The position numbers were made by a program, and so were the translations under genes. This document shows positions 44,755 through 56,322 of a DNA stretch of 64,000 nt, in pieces; the first letter of the stretch is position 1; every line of letters begins with the position of its first letter. The DNA comes from Tenrec ecaudatus (Eukaryota; Chordata; Mammalia; Afrosoricida; Tenrecidae). The notes under the pieces were generated by a model. The model made no database searches. It had not been told where the DNA came from and saw only the letters and a program-made list of their open reading frames with translations. The stretch is taken from assembly GCF_050624435.1 (NCBI RefSeq), contig NC_134535.1:123491731-123555730 (forward strand), read 5' to 3'.

Positions 44755-45699
44755 AAGAACCCTGGTATCTGCATACAAATGCAGTACTACACAGCCCGCA
44801 AAAAGCAGTGACTAATACTTGAAGCGCATCATCTCATTGGAAGAGTTGGAGGAAATTATGTTATGCAACGTTAGCCTAGCACAAAGGGACAAATACAACA
44901 TGAGTTCACTGAGGAAAGGGAGAGAGGGACAAGATGTCAACCCAGGGTGCCAAGCCTTGAGGGCAACCTACCAGCACGGAACAGTGAAGTAACAGAGAAG
45001 ACCATGGTGCTGGACCCAAGCCAAGCTATATTGTTCCCCTCTCCAAAAGAATGTTAATACAGAGGACAGCACTGAAGACATAGCCCAGGGAGAGTGGCGG
45101 GTCTGTCTAGACCACATGGGCACAAACTAAGAAAAGGGAAAGAGAGAGAGTGGATCTCATCATGGTCCTCTAAGCCCCCAGGACGACATCCTGCTCAGAG
45201 CCACCAATGCACAGAGAGAGCCTTGGGGCTGGCCACATTTCAGGACACAGCATCCCCTCAATGACCCACAATGTCCCCTCAATGACAGCACTGGAGACAC
45301 TGTGTGGAATGTGTGCTCGGTCTGCCCCATGCACAGCAGGGCAAAACACGAAGGGAGAGCCACAGGGCAACAAGAAGAGTAACAAGTCCCCGAGGAATTT
45401 TGAAAATAGACTTGACTTGGGGGACAGGGTTTGGCACCTCATCAGACCTGATTGGAAAACATTCAAAAGGGTCAGAAGACAGACATGGAACTATTTCTAG
45501 GCTTTTGTTGTTGCTATTGTTTTGTTTTGTTTTCTTTCGCCCTATGTCTATCTACTGAAGATAGGCAGGATAAACAATCCCGAGAAGAAAAGAATGGGAC
45601 TGACTGTTCTGGAGGGACCTGGGAGAGGAGGGGGCAGGGAGCGGGATGGGGAGCCAAAAATCTCAGGGTCTAGGAAACAACAAGAATTCTAAAATTGCT
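44755..45699 (+). mobile_element. L1 ORF2 end and 3' UTR (continues at 46802)
   Basis: GTACTACACAGCCCGCAAAA and AGCACAAAGGGACAAATACA lie just upstream of the L1 3' UTR, the latter resembling the QKDKY segment near the ORF2 C-terminus. A younger L1 interrupts it at 45700-46783. Confidence 0.6.
45682..45699. repeat. 18-bp target site duplication, left
   Basis: AAGAATTCTAAAATTGCT, repeated exactly at 46784-46801. Confidence 0.9.
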
Positions 45700-46783
45700 A
45701 TCAAAAGATATAGAGCGTCTGGGGTCTAAAAGGCTTGAAGATGAACAAGCGGCCATCTAGCTCAGAAGCAACAAAGCCCACATGGAAGAACACACCAGCT
45801 TGTGTGATCACGTGGTTCCGAAGGGATCAGTTATCAGGTATCAAAGAACAAAAAATCATATCGTTGGGTGGACACTTCTATGATATGATCACTGAGGACA
45901 AACGGGTGCATAAGCAAATGTGGCAAAGAAAGCTGATAGTGTCCGACTATCAAAAGAGATAGTGTCTGGGTCTAAGGGCTTGAAGGTAAACAAGCAGCCA
46001 TCTAGCTCAGAAGCAACAAAGCCCATATGGAAGAAGTACACCAGCCTGTGAGATCACGAGGTGTTGAAGGGATCAGGTATCAGGCATCATCAGAAAAAAA
46101 ATCTTACCATAGTGAATGAAGGGGGAAGTGCAGAGTAGAGGCCTAAAGCCCATTTGTCGGCCACTGGAGATCCCCTTGAAGAGGGGTCTAGGGGAGGAGA
46201 TGAGTCAGTCAGGGTGCGATGTAGCACCGATGAAGAATACAGCTTTCCTCCAGTTCCTAAATGCTTGTCTGCTGTTCCCCCCCCCCCCCCCGCCCCAACT
46301 ATCATGATCTGAATTCTACCTTGCAAGTCTGGATAGAACAGAGGATGTACACTGGTGCCGATAGGAGCTGAAGGCATGGGGAATCCAGGGTGGATGATAC
46401 CTTCAGGACCAGGGGTGTGAGGGACGATACTGGGAGGGTAGAGGCGAGAGTGGGTTGGAAAGAGGGAACTGATTACAGGGATCTGTATGTGACCTCCTCC
46501 CTGGGGGACGGACAACATAAAGGGGGTGAGGGGAGATGTCGGACAGGGCAAGATACGGCAAAATAATAATTTATAAATTATCAAGGGCTCATGGGGGAGG
46601 GGAGAGCGGGGAGGGATGGGCAAAAAAAAGAGGACCTGATGCCAAGGGCTTAAGTGGAGAGCAAATGCTTTGAAAATGATGAGGGCAAGGAATGTGCAGA
46701 TGTGCTTTACACAATTGATGTATGTGTATGTATGGATTGTGATAAGAGTTGTATGAGTCCCTAATAAAATGTTTTTTTAAAAA
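45700..46783 (+). mobile_element. L1 3' UTR insertion with 18-bp target duplication
   Basis: A 1,084-bp 5'-truncated L1 ending CCTAATAAAATG plus T/A tail, bounded by perfect 18-bp duplications. The 3' UTR contains two tandem modules of about 250 bp (45705-45955 and 45956-46190), each with a GGCCATCTAGCTCAGAAGCA-like segment. A C-run lies at about 46278-46291. The 177-codon minus frame is an antisense shadow. Confidence 0.92.
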
Positions 46784-46801
46784 AAGAATTCTAAAATTGC
46801 T
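46784..46801. repeat. 18-bp target site duplication, right
   Basis: Exact copy of 45682-45699. Confidence 0.9.
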
Positions 46802-48050
46802 GGCGAGGAAAGCATAGAGCGTCTGGTGGGGTTTGATCAAATGCAATGTATCCAATAGGAATTAACAAGAGCTGAAGACAAGCTTTATAATGGGACAGTA
46901 GAAAGGTGAAAAGAAATAGAACTAGGAGGCAAAAGCTATTTATAGAGGTATAGGTATAGGCAAGTATATATGTAAAATATTTATTTATAATAAAAATATT
47001 TACTTATATGATAGGAATATAGGTCAATGGACATATATTTATATGTTAAGTATTAAGATAACAGACGGACTTTGGGCCTCTACTCAAGGCCTCTCTAAAC
47101 ACAAGAACACTTTGTTCTATTAAACTCGCATTCATGATACTCACCTTCCCGACAAGATTGCTGAAGACAAAATGGGTGCAAGAGCAAATGTGGTGAATAG
47201 AGCAGATGGTCCCTGGCTATCAAAAGATAAAGCATCTGGGGTCTTAACGGCTTATGGTTACACAAGCAGCCATATAGCAACAAAGCAACAAAGCCCACAT
47301 GGAAGAAACACACCAGCCTGTGTGGTCATGAGGTATCGACGTGATCGGGTACCAGTATCAAAAGATAAAAACAAACAATTATATCGATGCAAACGTGGGG
47401 GGTTGTAGTGGAGGCCCAACGCCCATCTGTTGACATTGGCATCCCCCCATAGAAGGGTCACAGGGAAGGGACAATTCAATCAGGGTGCAGTATAGCATGG
47501 ATAAAACCCAACTGGGAAACATTCATAAGGGTCAACCTATGGGTCCTAAGTGCTTCCTCCCCCGCACCTGCCCCCCACCCCCCACTATCATGACCCAGCC
47601 ATACCTTGCAAATCCAGCTAGACCGAAGTATGGACAGTGGTACAGATAAGAGTTCTCAACAAATGCAATCCAGGACAGCTAAACCCCTCAGGAACAGTAG
47701 TGGGAGTAGCAATACTATGAGGGGAGGGGGAGAAGAGAAAGGAGGAGAAAGCGGGAACAGATCACAAAGTTGGTTACATAAACACACACCCCTCTGGGAC
47801 AAATAATAGAAATTGGGTAAAGGAAGACAGTGAATGGTGTAAGATATGCAATAATAATAATATATAATTGTTCAATGATTCACGAGGGTGGGTTGGAGGA
47901 GGAAAAAGAGAAACTGAAACCAAGGGCTGAAATAGAAAGAAAATATTTTGGAAATGATCATGGCAACATATGTAAAAGTGTGCTTAATACAATTGAATTG
48001 TAGATTGTTATAAGATCTGTAAGAGCTCCCAATAAAATGATTAATAAAAA
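46802..48050 (+). mobile_element. L1 3' UTR and 3' end, older copy
   Basis: ATAAAGCATCTGGGGTCTTA, CACATGGAAGAAACACACCA, CATCTGTTGACATTGGCATC and the terminus AGAGCTCCCAATAAAATGAT. Confidence 0.8.
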
Positions 48051-48439
48051 GGAAGAACCTGACTTTCAGTAGCTGCTTTGTGTACACTCTCTGTGTTGGA
48101 TAACACAACAATGAAAGGAGATCCTCCCGTGCCACTCAGAGAATAGACTTAATTATTAAACACAAGGTGAAGTTTAGCACACTATTTTTAATAATATTGA
48201 TCTTCCTTTCAACATTATAATGATAAAAGTGATGATAAAAAGGAACTACATATATAAGAATTTCTGTTCAGAGTTCAGAATTAGACTGCAAACAAATGTC
48301 GTCCAGCTGCCTTTCGACACAGGAAAGACCACAAAGGTCTTCTGAGAGGGATACCCCTTTGATAAGCAAGACCAGCCCGCGGGTCGGCTAGCGGAGGTCC
48401 TACTAGCATTTGCTCAAGTTCATCCACAGTTCTCAGCAT
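48051..48439. other. Sequence between L1 and the duplicated block, nothing recognised
   Basis: Unique-looking. It may be part of the duplicated block but no convincing anchor was found. Confidence 0.35.
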
Positions 48440-51400
48440 CAGCTCTCTGACCATGCATATTGATCAGGAGATTCAGTACATATTTAGAAATCATTACCAT
48501 TTTGCTGTATGATCTGCTTAGGTCAATAATCATAAATTAAATCTCAGAATCAAACACACCAAGAGCAATCTTTCACAGCTAAAGCAATCATTACTCTGAC
48601 ATCCATGTGGGACATTTGCGAGAGCAGGTTCCAAATCGATTCCCCAATGTCAATGTGAAGCTTTGGATAAGTACAATAAGGACATAACAATGATTGTATC
48701 CCTTCACTATGTCAACAATTTAACTCTCTTATATAAAGAAGCCATTGATAAAGGGAAATGATTCTTTTTATAGGAAAAGCAGATGGAAATTGATAACACA
48801 TTTCAAATATATTATCCCTATAACACCTGAATTTTTAATATCAGGAAAAATTTGTCATTATTCTTTACTTTTATAGTTATCAATAGATATATTAATAGAT
48901 ACATTTAATCGAATGTTACAAAAACATCACGCTCAGTGTTATAGGGTTAAATCTATGTTTTCTGTGCAGAAAGGACAAGAGCATGAAGTAGGAAGTAATA
49001 CGGTAAAGCTAATTTTTCTGTCCACTAAAGCAGCGCTTTGAAGTAAAGTGCAGCTTCAGCGGTACGGTAATGCGAGAAAAGCAATTGCATGAAAATCGTG
49101 TGAAAAGATTAAGCCCAGTGACGACCTCTTTCTGAGAGTCCCGGTTAGAGCTTCTCAGAAACCACAGACCACATTCATTACACCCTTGACAAAAGGTTCC
49201 AGATCTTCTGGAGCACGGGGCAGAAAGGTTTAAAGTTTTCGAATGGCATCGTGGAAAGTGTTATATTAATTTTGATGACTTATGACATGAACCCATACCA
49301 TTGGGTGCATCTGGACTCATACGGCACTGCATAAGGTGAGTCAGGCTGTAACGCTGAACAGGAAAAGAGCCTCCTCTTTTATCTTAATTACTGAGGTTTG
49401 GGTGACCCCTGGAAGTTTTCACACAAAGGGTCTGTCTCATTTGCCTGTCCCTGACCCTGGCTATGGGACAGAGATCAAAAGGAAAGAGTTAGAGAAACAA
49501 CAAACTACACTTTCCCAGAATTTTTTTCAAGCAACAGATCAAGTAATTAGGCAAAGTGCACGCTACATTTCTCAGTAGAACGGACATCCGGGGATTTGTG
49601 GAGAAAACCCACAAGTGGACCTGTGAGGGGGTGAGGGCAAGACAGCAAAGTGTCATGGACTTGGGATGCCCTTGATCTGGTCTCCTTACAGAACTTGGGA
49701 GTCTGCTCTTACACACTAGTGTCATGCCACACTCGGGAGTAAGTGGAATAATTTTGTTTCCATTTACATATCTCCTAGTTTGCTTATCGTTTTCAATATA
49801 CGAGTTTACCATGTTCCTTTGAGGCTCAGCAACAGCCCTTATTTACTGCTAGGTTGACTTAGCATAACTTGATTTGAGGTATCAAGACCAATGGGGAGAA
49901 AAGCACATACCTCATTGGATTTCCTTTTTATAGTCCATGTGAAAAATAAACACGCCTTCCAAATAAACATTTTTCTACATAGAAAAAACATACTTTTTTA
50001 CAAATATGAACAAAGGAATATTAAAAGGACATGCTCCTAACTTGCTGCAACAGGAACCTGTCTTAGTCCAAATCCCTCTACAAAATATCAATTATACAAT
50101 TTGCGTTCCGAGCATGCTTTTCAGAACACATAATGTTAAGTTTATAATTAACATTCCCCATTTTTCAAATGAATGGGGAAATAACTTCTGGGAGAAAATT
50201 ATATTCAAGGTTAAAATCCTGACTGTAATTGTAACCTGGTAGTCTCTAGTATAAACTACTGTACCTACAAGAATAAAAGCTAAAAGACGCTGAAGCAGAT
50301 CACTAACAAATTCACTGGACACTGTTGAAATCATCAATTTTCTGTGCCAGAGGAAGTCGTATTCTGAGTGAAAGAAATGGGCAAATCTAAGATGAAGTGA
50401 CAGATGATAAGAGCTGTTACTGGTCTGGGGATGAAACCTGGACTGGAAGGAGGAACCACGAGTGGAACTCTCCTGATGCAATATTGCCTTCTTAGATCTA
50501 ACAAAATTTACTGCTATCAGCAATACAGCAATTGTTACCTGCTCTGAGAGTCATTTCCTATAACTGAGCATGGGGGTTGTTGTTTGTACCTTTCAGAATT
50601 ATTTGATACGATTTTGAAACCAGTAAATTAGAAACCATTAAATCATCAGATACTTTTATCAGCATACTTCATACCCAGGACAGAGTAAATTGGATAATTT
50701 ACATGAGTGCAGTAGGGTTTAGACAAGTTGCAGTTTGGGATTTTTTGTTTTGTTTTATGAGAAAGAGCAAGACTTTCTGCTACACTGTTCTTATCTAGAA
50801 ATGGAAGGCTGTGTTGGCTGGTGATCTCACAGAGGGAGTATAGAGAAGGTTTTGAGGGCTCCTCAACAGCATCTATGTTTCCAGTTCAATGTGTCTAGAA
50901 GGTTAGTCCACTCTGAATGAAACCCTTATTGTATAAAATATCATCTTAAAAGTAAATCTGAAAAAAATATGTACACAAAACCGAATAATTCCAAAGCAAA
51001 ACATGCCACCTGATATCAAAATGATTTTGAAACCAACTAAGCTCTTTGGCCAAACTGTTGAGGCTCGGGTCACTGGGCAAAACAGTGATGAGTCTCTTCC
51101 AGGAAGTCAGCTAAACACATAAAGCGCATTCTGAGCAATGATCCCATTTGTTTACAGCTTGAAGGCAAAGAGTTTACTCTCTTAGAAAAGAAGATTATGT
51201 GATTGCAAACACCTCTATCCATCAGTATAAAGATAAGTACTACTATGTGTCAAGCAAAAATGTCTTAGTAGTATAATAGATTGCACATTGAGCTGCTAAT
51301 TCCATGGTCAGCCATTCAAAAGTGCCAGCTACTCTATGGGACAAAGTAGTGGTTCTCTTGTCTTATAGAATCACTATGAGTCAGAACCAACTGGCCATGG

Positions 51401-51740
51401 ATGGGATGTGCCAGGCATATTTTAAGTGTTGATGATACAGCTGTGAACAAAATAGAGAAAATATTTACTTCATGGAGTTTATATACCACTATGAATACCA
51501 CCAAGAAAAGATATATGAAGCAAATGTGAGTATATATTATATAAAGTTAGTGTTAACTATTATTATGAAAAAAATTAATGGGAAGATACTATATGAAATG
51601 GGAGTCATGGAAAGTCTCTCTGAGATGATTTGATTTTATCCAAGATGTGAGAAAGTGAGGGAGAAAGAACTCTTCTGTGGCCTTCTAGAAAGCTGTAGCC
51701 AGTACAATAGCCTTGAGATGACAATATAAGAAAAAGCAGA
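48440..51740 (+). pseudogene. Decapitated KLRB1-type duplicate (upstream region and intron 1; exon 1 coding part deleted)
   Basis: Collinear with 21590-27790. The proximal upstream region (about 49490-49720) and the start of intron 1 (from 49739: GTAAGTGGAATAATTTTG against GTAAGTGGCATAATTTC) are preserved, including the splice donor. Almost all of exon 1, with the start codon and ITIM, is missing between GAACTT at 49692 and the donor, a loss of about 90-100 bp. No exons 2-6 are seen downstream to 64000. Non-coding today. It shows that KLRB1 was once tandemly duplicated on the 3' side in this lineage or earlier. Alignment is by eye. Confidence 0.7.
51268..51410 (+). mobile_element. AfroSINE, partial
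   Basis: TTGAGCTGCTAATTCCATGG, AATCACTATGAGTCAGAACC. Private to the duplicate block. Confidence 0.75.
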
Positions 51741-52104
51741 TAGGGTAGTGTAGAATGGAAGAGTGTGTACATGGAGATCATAAGATGAAATTCAAGACTA
51801 ATGTGACAAGTTGAATACAGATTTTTGGACCATGTTATGGTTCAGGTCTGCTTGATGAAAGCTATCAAGAGGGTTAGAGCCACGAAGCAGTCTAACATAT
51901 GCACCAAACAAAGAATAGTCCTAGTAAGTATTGCCAGTGAAGTAGCATTTATCTACCACTTCAATGACTTTTTGAACCTCTATTTATTCTAATCTTACGC
52001 CATACCATGTGGCAGAAATAGGGCAAGAGGAGTATTCCTCTACAGCATAAGCCCTTCCACTCACTCCTCAAATATTTACTCACAGCCTATTAAAACAAAC
52101 TTTT
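51741..52104. other. Intergenic sequence, nothing recognised
   Basis: Possibly more of the duplicated block, but anchors to intron 1 are lost. Confidence 0.35.
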
Positions 52105-52340
52105 TGAAAAACAACACTAACCACAATTTATTGGTCAGGTACTAGGCACCAGATACAATGGCAAGCATCTCAGAAGCATTAATCTTCTCCATACTCACAT
52201 GAAGTAGTATGATACTGGTCCACATTTTAAAGACAAGGAGACTTGAGTTGAATGGAAGTTGACTATATTGTCCCAACTCTCAAAGATATAAGTAGCATCA
52301 ACAAGCTCTTATCTACTAGATCTCAGGCCACTTCTCTTAC
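52105..52340 (+). mobile_element. MIR-like ancient SINE
   Basis: ACTAGGCACCAGATACAATG, GGAGACTTGAGTTGAATGGA: the order of a diverged MIR. Confidence 0.5.
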
Positions 52341-52341
52341 T

Positions 52342-52515
52342 CACATGGACCTCTGGTGATGCAGTCAGATAAGTGTTCAAGATCAGTAGTTGAGACCCAC
52401 CAGATGCTCCCATGAATAAAGATGAGGCTGTCCACTCCCACAAAGATTTACAAAGTGTTGAACAATCTATAGAGGGTCATTATGAGTTGGGATAGACTGG
52501 ATGGCAGTAAGTGGG
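52342..52515 (+). mobile_element. AfroSINE
   Basis: GGACCTCTGGTGATGCAGTC, AGTAGTTGAGACCCACCAGA, GTCATTATGAGTTGGGATAG and ACTGGATGGCAGTAAG. Confidence 0.8.
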
Positions 52516-52830
52516 CTTAATCCTGAACCACTTCTACACATCAGTCATCAATATTAAGCTAGTTCATACACAGGGTTTTTTTTCCATTTTGTGAATAATG
52601 CTAAAGTTTCAAAAGACATAACATGAAGTTTTTGTATGTATACAGCTGGAAGGAAAGAACTGTGTGCTGGTCTTAGGTTCATGCTTGGTTTCCCCCTATT
52701 CAGACATATGTCCTGGGCCATGGACTCTCACCTTGGGATCTATTCCTACCATCCACTTCTACTGGCATATCACATCCTAAATAGTGTCATATGATCATCC
52801 ACAGGCTTGACTATTTCCTTCCCTAATATC
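52516..52830. other. Intergenic sequence, nothing recognised
   Basis: Unique-looking, no coding evidence. Confidence 0.45.
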
Positions 52831-53331
52831 TGTGTTAGTCTGGGTAGACTAGAAAAACAAATCCAGATGTACTCATATGTGTGTAAGAGAGAATTTTATA
52901 TCATAGAGCAATTGTACATTAAGGAAACATCTCAGCCCAGACCAGATCAAGTCCTTAAGTCTGATATTAGCCCATATGTCCGATACCAATCTACAAATTC
53001 CTTTTCATATTCATGCAGTATATGCAATGATGCAAAATGCAGGAAGATCACAGGCCAGTGGATGGAAAATCTTGTGGATCCATTGGTGGTGGAAGCATCT
53101 CAGGGCTGGTCTGGGTCTCCACGTGGCTTCTTCAGCTTCACAGCTCTGGCTGCATCAGCATAGCTCGACCTGGTTTGTCAACAGGAATGTCTCACAGAGA
53201 GAGTGTGTCTGGTATCCAGTGAGCTTATTTACCTCCATCACTCCTCCAAATGAGGTAATCAAACCTGATTGACAGGCTAACCTCCACCCCTTCACTCTTA
53301 ATATTCTCAAATTGATTATTTAACAACCACA
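52831..53331 (+). mobile_element. LTR-like repeat, subfamily B
   Basis: Starts TGTGTTAGTCTGGGTAGACT, contains TAGCCCATATGTCCGATACC and CCTGATTGACAGGCTAACCT, and ends AACAACCACA. 501 bp, the same length as the copy at 19356. The 118-codon frame across its left edge is incidental. Confidence 0.7.
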
Positions 53332-53745
53332 TCAGCCAACATATACTCCAAATCTAGCCCCACCAAAACAGTGCAAGAAGTTATTCATTGATAAAAATGT
53401 TAACAAACTGAGTGAACAATGCAACACCTAGAGGTTGAATTAACCACAAAATGAACAAACAAAGCATGCCAAAGGAACAAAAAGTAGGAATAACCTTAAG
53501 ACCACTCTGGAAGATATAATGAAAAGAAAGGGGATGATAAGATCTTATATTAACCAAAACAAAACAAAAATTTTGTCAAGTTGATTTCAACTCATGGGGG
53601 AAACTGCATCAGGCTTTCCTGGAAGTGACTTGTTGGAAAAAGAGACTAGGCCTTTCTTCCCAAGAACCTCCGGGAAGCTTCAAAGTGGCGAGCTTTAAGT
53701 TAATATCTGTCCTTACCCATATTTTAATATACTCAGTGCTAAAAG
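53332..53745. other. Intergenic sequence with a possible old antisense SINE
   Basis: About 53560-53700 (TCAAGTTGATTTCAACTCAT) may be a decayed antisense SINE. The rest is unremarkable. Confidence 0.4.
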
Positions 53746-53918
53746 GAGTCCTTTGTTGCTGTCATTGATTACACATTGGGATGTTGGGCTGTTCACTGCA
53801 AAGACAACAGTTCAAAACCACCAGCTGCAGTGTAGGAGAAAGACGAGGCTTTCTTCGGAGAAAAGAGTCACGGCTTCTGAAACCCAAGGGGCAGTTCTAC
53901 TTTGTCCTACAAGGTCAG
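53746..53918 (+). mobile_element. AfroSINE that seeds the minisatellite
   Basis: GGAGTCCTTTGTTGCTGTCA at the head, then ACAGTTCAAAACCACCAGCT, AAACCCAAGGGGCAGTTCTA and TTTGTCCTACAAGGTCAGGG. The SINE tail then passes without a break into the 39-bp array. Confidence 0.88.
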
Positions 53919-55984
53919 GGTATGACTCAGCATTGATTTGCAGGAGGTGAGTGTGAGGGTATGAGTCAGCACTGACTTGCTGCAGGTGAGTTTAAGGGTG
54001 TGAGTCAGCATTGACTTGCTGGAGGAGTGTTTCAGGGGTATGAGTCAGCACTGACTTGCTGGAGTTGAGTTTGAGGGTATGAGTCAGTCTTAACTTGTTG
54101 GAGGTGAGTGTGAAGGTATGAGTCAGCACTGACTTGCTGGACATGAGTTTGAGGGTATGAGTCAGCAATGACATTCTGGAGGTGAGTTTGTTATGAGTAA
54201 GCACTGAGTTGCTGGAGGTGAGTGTGAGGAAATGAGTCAGCATTGACTTTCTGGTGGTGAGTTTGAGGTTATGAGTCCGCATTGCCTTGCTGGAGGTTAT
54301 TTGAGGTTATAAATCAGCATTGACTTTCTGGAGGTGAGTTTGAGGGAATGAGTCAGCACTGACTTGCTGGAGGTGAGTTTGAAGGTATAAGTCAGCATTA
54401 ACTTTCTGGATGTGAGTTTGAGGGTATGAGTTGGCATTGACTTGCTTGAGATGAGTTTGAGGGTATGAGTCGGCATTGACTTGCTGGAGGTGAGTTTGAG
54501 GGGCATGAGCAAGCATTGACTTACTGGAGGTGACTTTGAGCATATGACTCAGCATTGACTTGCTGGAGGTGAGTTTTAGGGTATGAGTCAGCATTGACTT
54601 TCTGGAGGTGCGTTTGAGGGTAAGGTCAGCACTGACTTGCTGGAGGTGAGTTTTAGGGTATGAGTCAGCACTGACTTGCTGGAGATGAGTTTGAGGATAT
54701 GAGTGAGCATTGACTTGCTAGAGGTAAGTTTGAGGGTATAAGTCAGCATTGACTTGCTGGGGGTGAGTTTGAAGGTATGAGTTGGCATTCACTTGCTGGA
54801 GGTGAGTTTGAGGGGCATGACTTAGCATTGACTTGCTGGAGGTGACATTGAGGGGCATGACTTAGCATTGACTTGCTGGAGGTGAGTTTTAGGGTATGAC
54901 TCAGCATTGACTTGCTGGAGGTGAGTTTTAGGGTATGAGTCAGCACTGACTTGCTGGAGATGAGTTTGAGGATATGAGTGAGCATTGACTTGCTAGAGGT
55001 AAGTTTGAGGGTATAAGTCAGCATTGACTTGCTGGGGGTGAGTTTGAAGGTATGAGTTGGCATTCACTTGCTGGAGGTGAGTTTGAGGGGCATGACTTAG
55101 CATTGACTTGCTGGAGGTGACATTGAGGGTATGACTCAGCATTGACTTGCTGGAGGTGAGTTTTAGGGTATGAGTCAGCATTGACTTTCTGGAGGTGAGT
55201 TTGAGGGTAAGGTCAGCACTGACTTGCTGGAGGTGAGTTTTAGGGTATGAGTTGGCATTGACTTGCTGGAGGTGAGTTTGAGGGTATGAGTCGGCATTGA
55301 GTTGCTGGAGGTGAGTTTGAGGGGCATGACTTAGCATTGACTTGCTGGAGGTGACTTTGAGGGTATGACTCAGCATTGACTTGCTGGAGGTGAGTTTTAG
55401 GGTATGAGTCAGCATGACTTTCTGGAGGTGAGTTTGAGGGTAAGGTCAGCACTGACTTGCTGGAGGTGAGTTTGAGGGTATGAATCAGCACTGACTTGCT
55501 GGAGATGAGTGTGAGGGAATGAGTCAGCATTGACTTGCTGGAGATGAGTTTGAGGTTATGAATCGACATTGACTTGCTGGAGGAGAGTTTCAGGGGTATG
55601 AGTCAGCATTGACTTGCTGGAGGTGAGTTTGAGGGTAGGGTCAGCACTGACTTGCTGGAGGTGAATTTGAGGGTATGAGTTGGCATTGACTTTCTGGAGG
55701 TGAGTTGAGGGTGTGAGTCAGCATTGACTTGCTGGAGGTAAGTTTGAGGGTATGAGTCAGCATTGATTTGCTGGAGGTGAGTTTGAGGGTATGAGTCAGC
55801 ACTGACTTGCTGGAGGCGAGTTTGAGAGTATGAGTCAGCACTGACTTGCTGGGAGTCAGTTTGAGGGTATGAGTCAGCACTAACTTGCTGGAGGTGAGTT
55901 TGAGGGTGTGAGTCAGCACTGACTTGCTGGAGGTGAGTTTGAGGGTATGAGTCAGCACTGACTTGCTGGAGGTGAGTTTGGGTT
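53919..55984 (+). repeat. 39-bp minisatellite, about 53 copies, derived from an AfroSINE tail
   Basis: The unit reads about GGTATGAGTCAGCACTGACT followed by TGCTGGAGGTGAGTTTGAG. It is recognisably the AfroSINE tail (CTATGAGTCGGAATCGACTC, GATGGCAGTGAGTTTGG). Units vary by point changes and 1-2 base indels. A block of about seven units is itself repeated with a 275-bp offset (ends at 54788 and 55063). The array closes in GTGAGTTTGGGTT, the end of the SINE tail. About 25 units contain TGA(G/C)TCAGCA. Because 39 is divisible by 3, the minus strand is open in two frames giving 13-residue repeats; I do not regard these as a protein. Confidence 0.95.
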
Positions 55985-56322
55985 GAGATCAGTGGGAGCC
56001 ACTCCATGGCACTGGTTTGTCTTCACCCCTGCTCTCACTTTGTGGCCCTTTGGTGGCTTATGAATTGCTGCAGTACAGGAAGCTATGTCCCCAGGAGTTC
56101 AAAAACCAGCAGAGAATAGGTTTCCACTGAGCTTTCGGACTAAGAACAGACCATGAAAGGGACTAGGCTTCTCGGGGATTAGCCACTGACATCCTCATGA
56201 AAAGCAGTGGGATGTTGTTGGAATCTGTGCCAATGGACAGGCTCCTCCATTTGGAAGGCACTCAAAATATATCTGAGAAAATGTCGCCTTCTCAACATAG
56301 AGCGGACTATAATCATGTAAAG
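55985..56322. other. Intergenic sequence, nothing recognised
   Basis: Unique-looking sequence downstream of the minisatellite. Confidence 0.45.

Noticed and set aside
46090-46623. 177-codon minus-strand frame
   Set aside because: Antisense to an L1 3' UTR defined by an 18-bp target duplication; proline-rich because of the C-runs.
53992-56007. Nine overlapping minus-strand frames of 66-140 codons with 13-residue repeats (LTSSKSMLTHTLK-like)
   Set aside because: A 39-bp unit is a multiple of three, so open frames arise automatically in two registers. Frames break at every indel and there is no start context, signal or family match. Treated as minisatellite, not protein.
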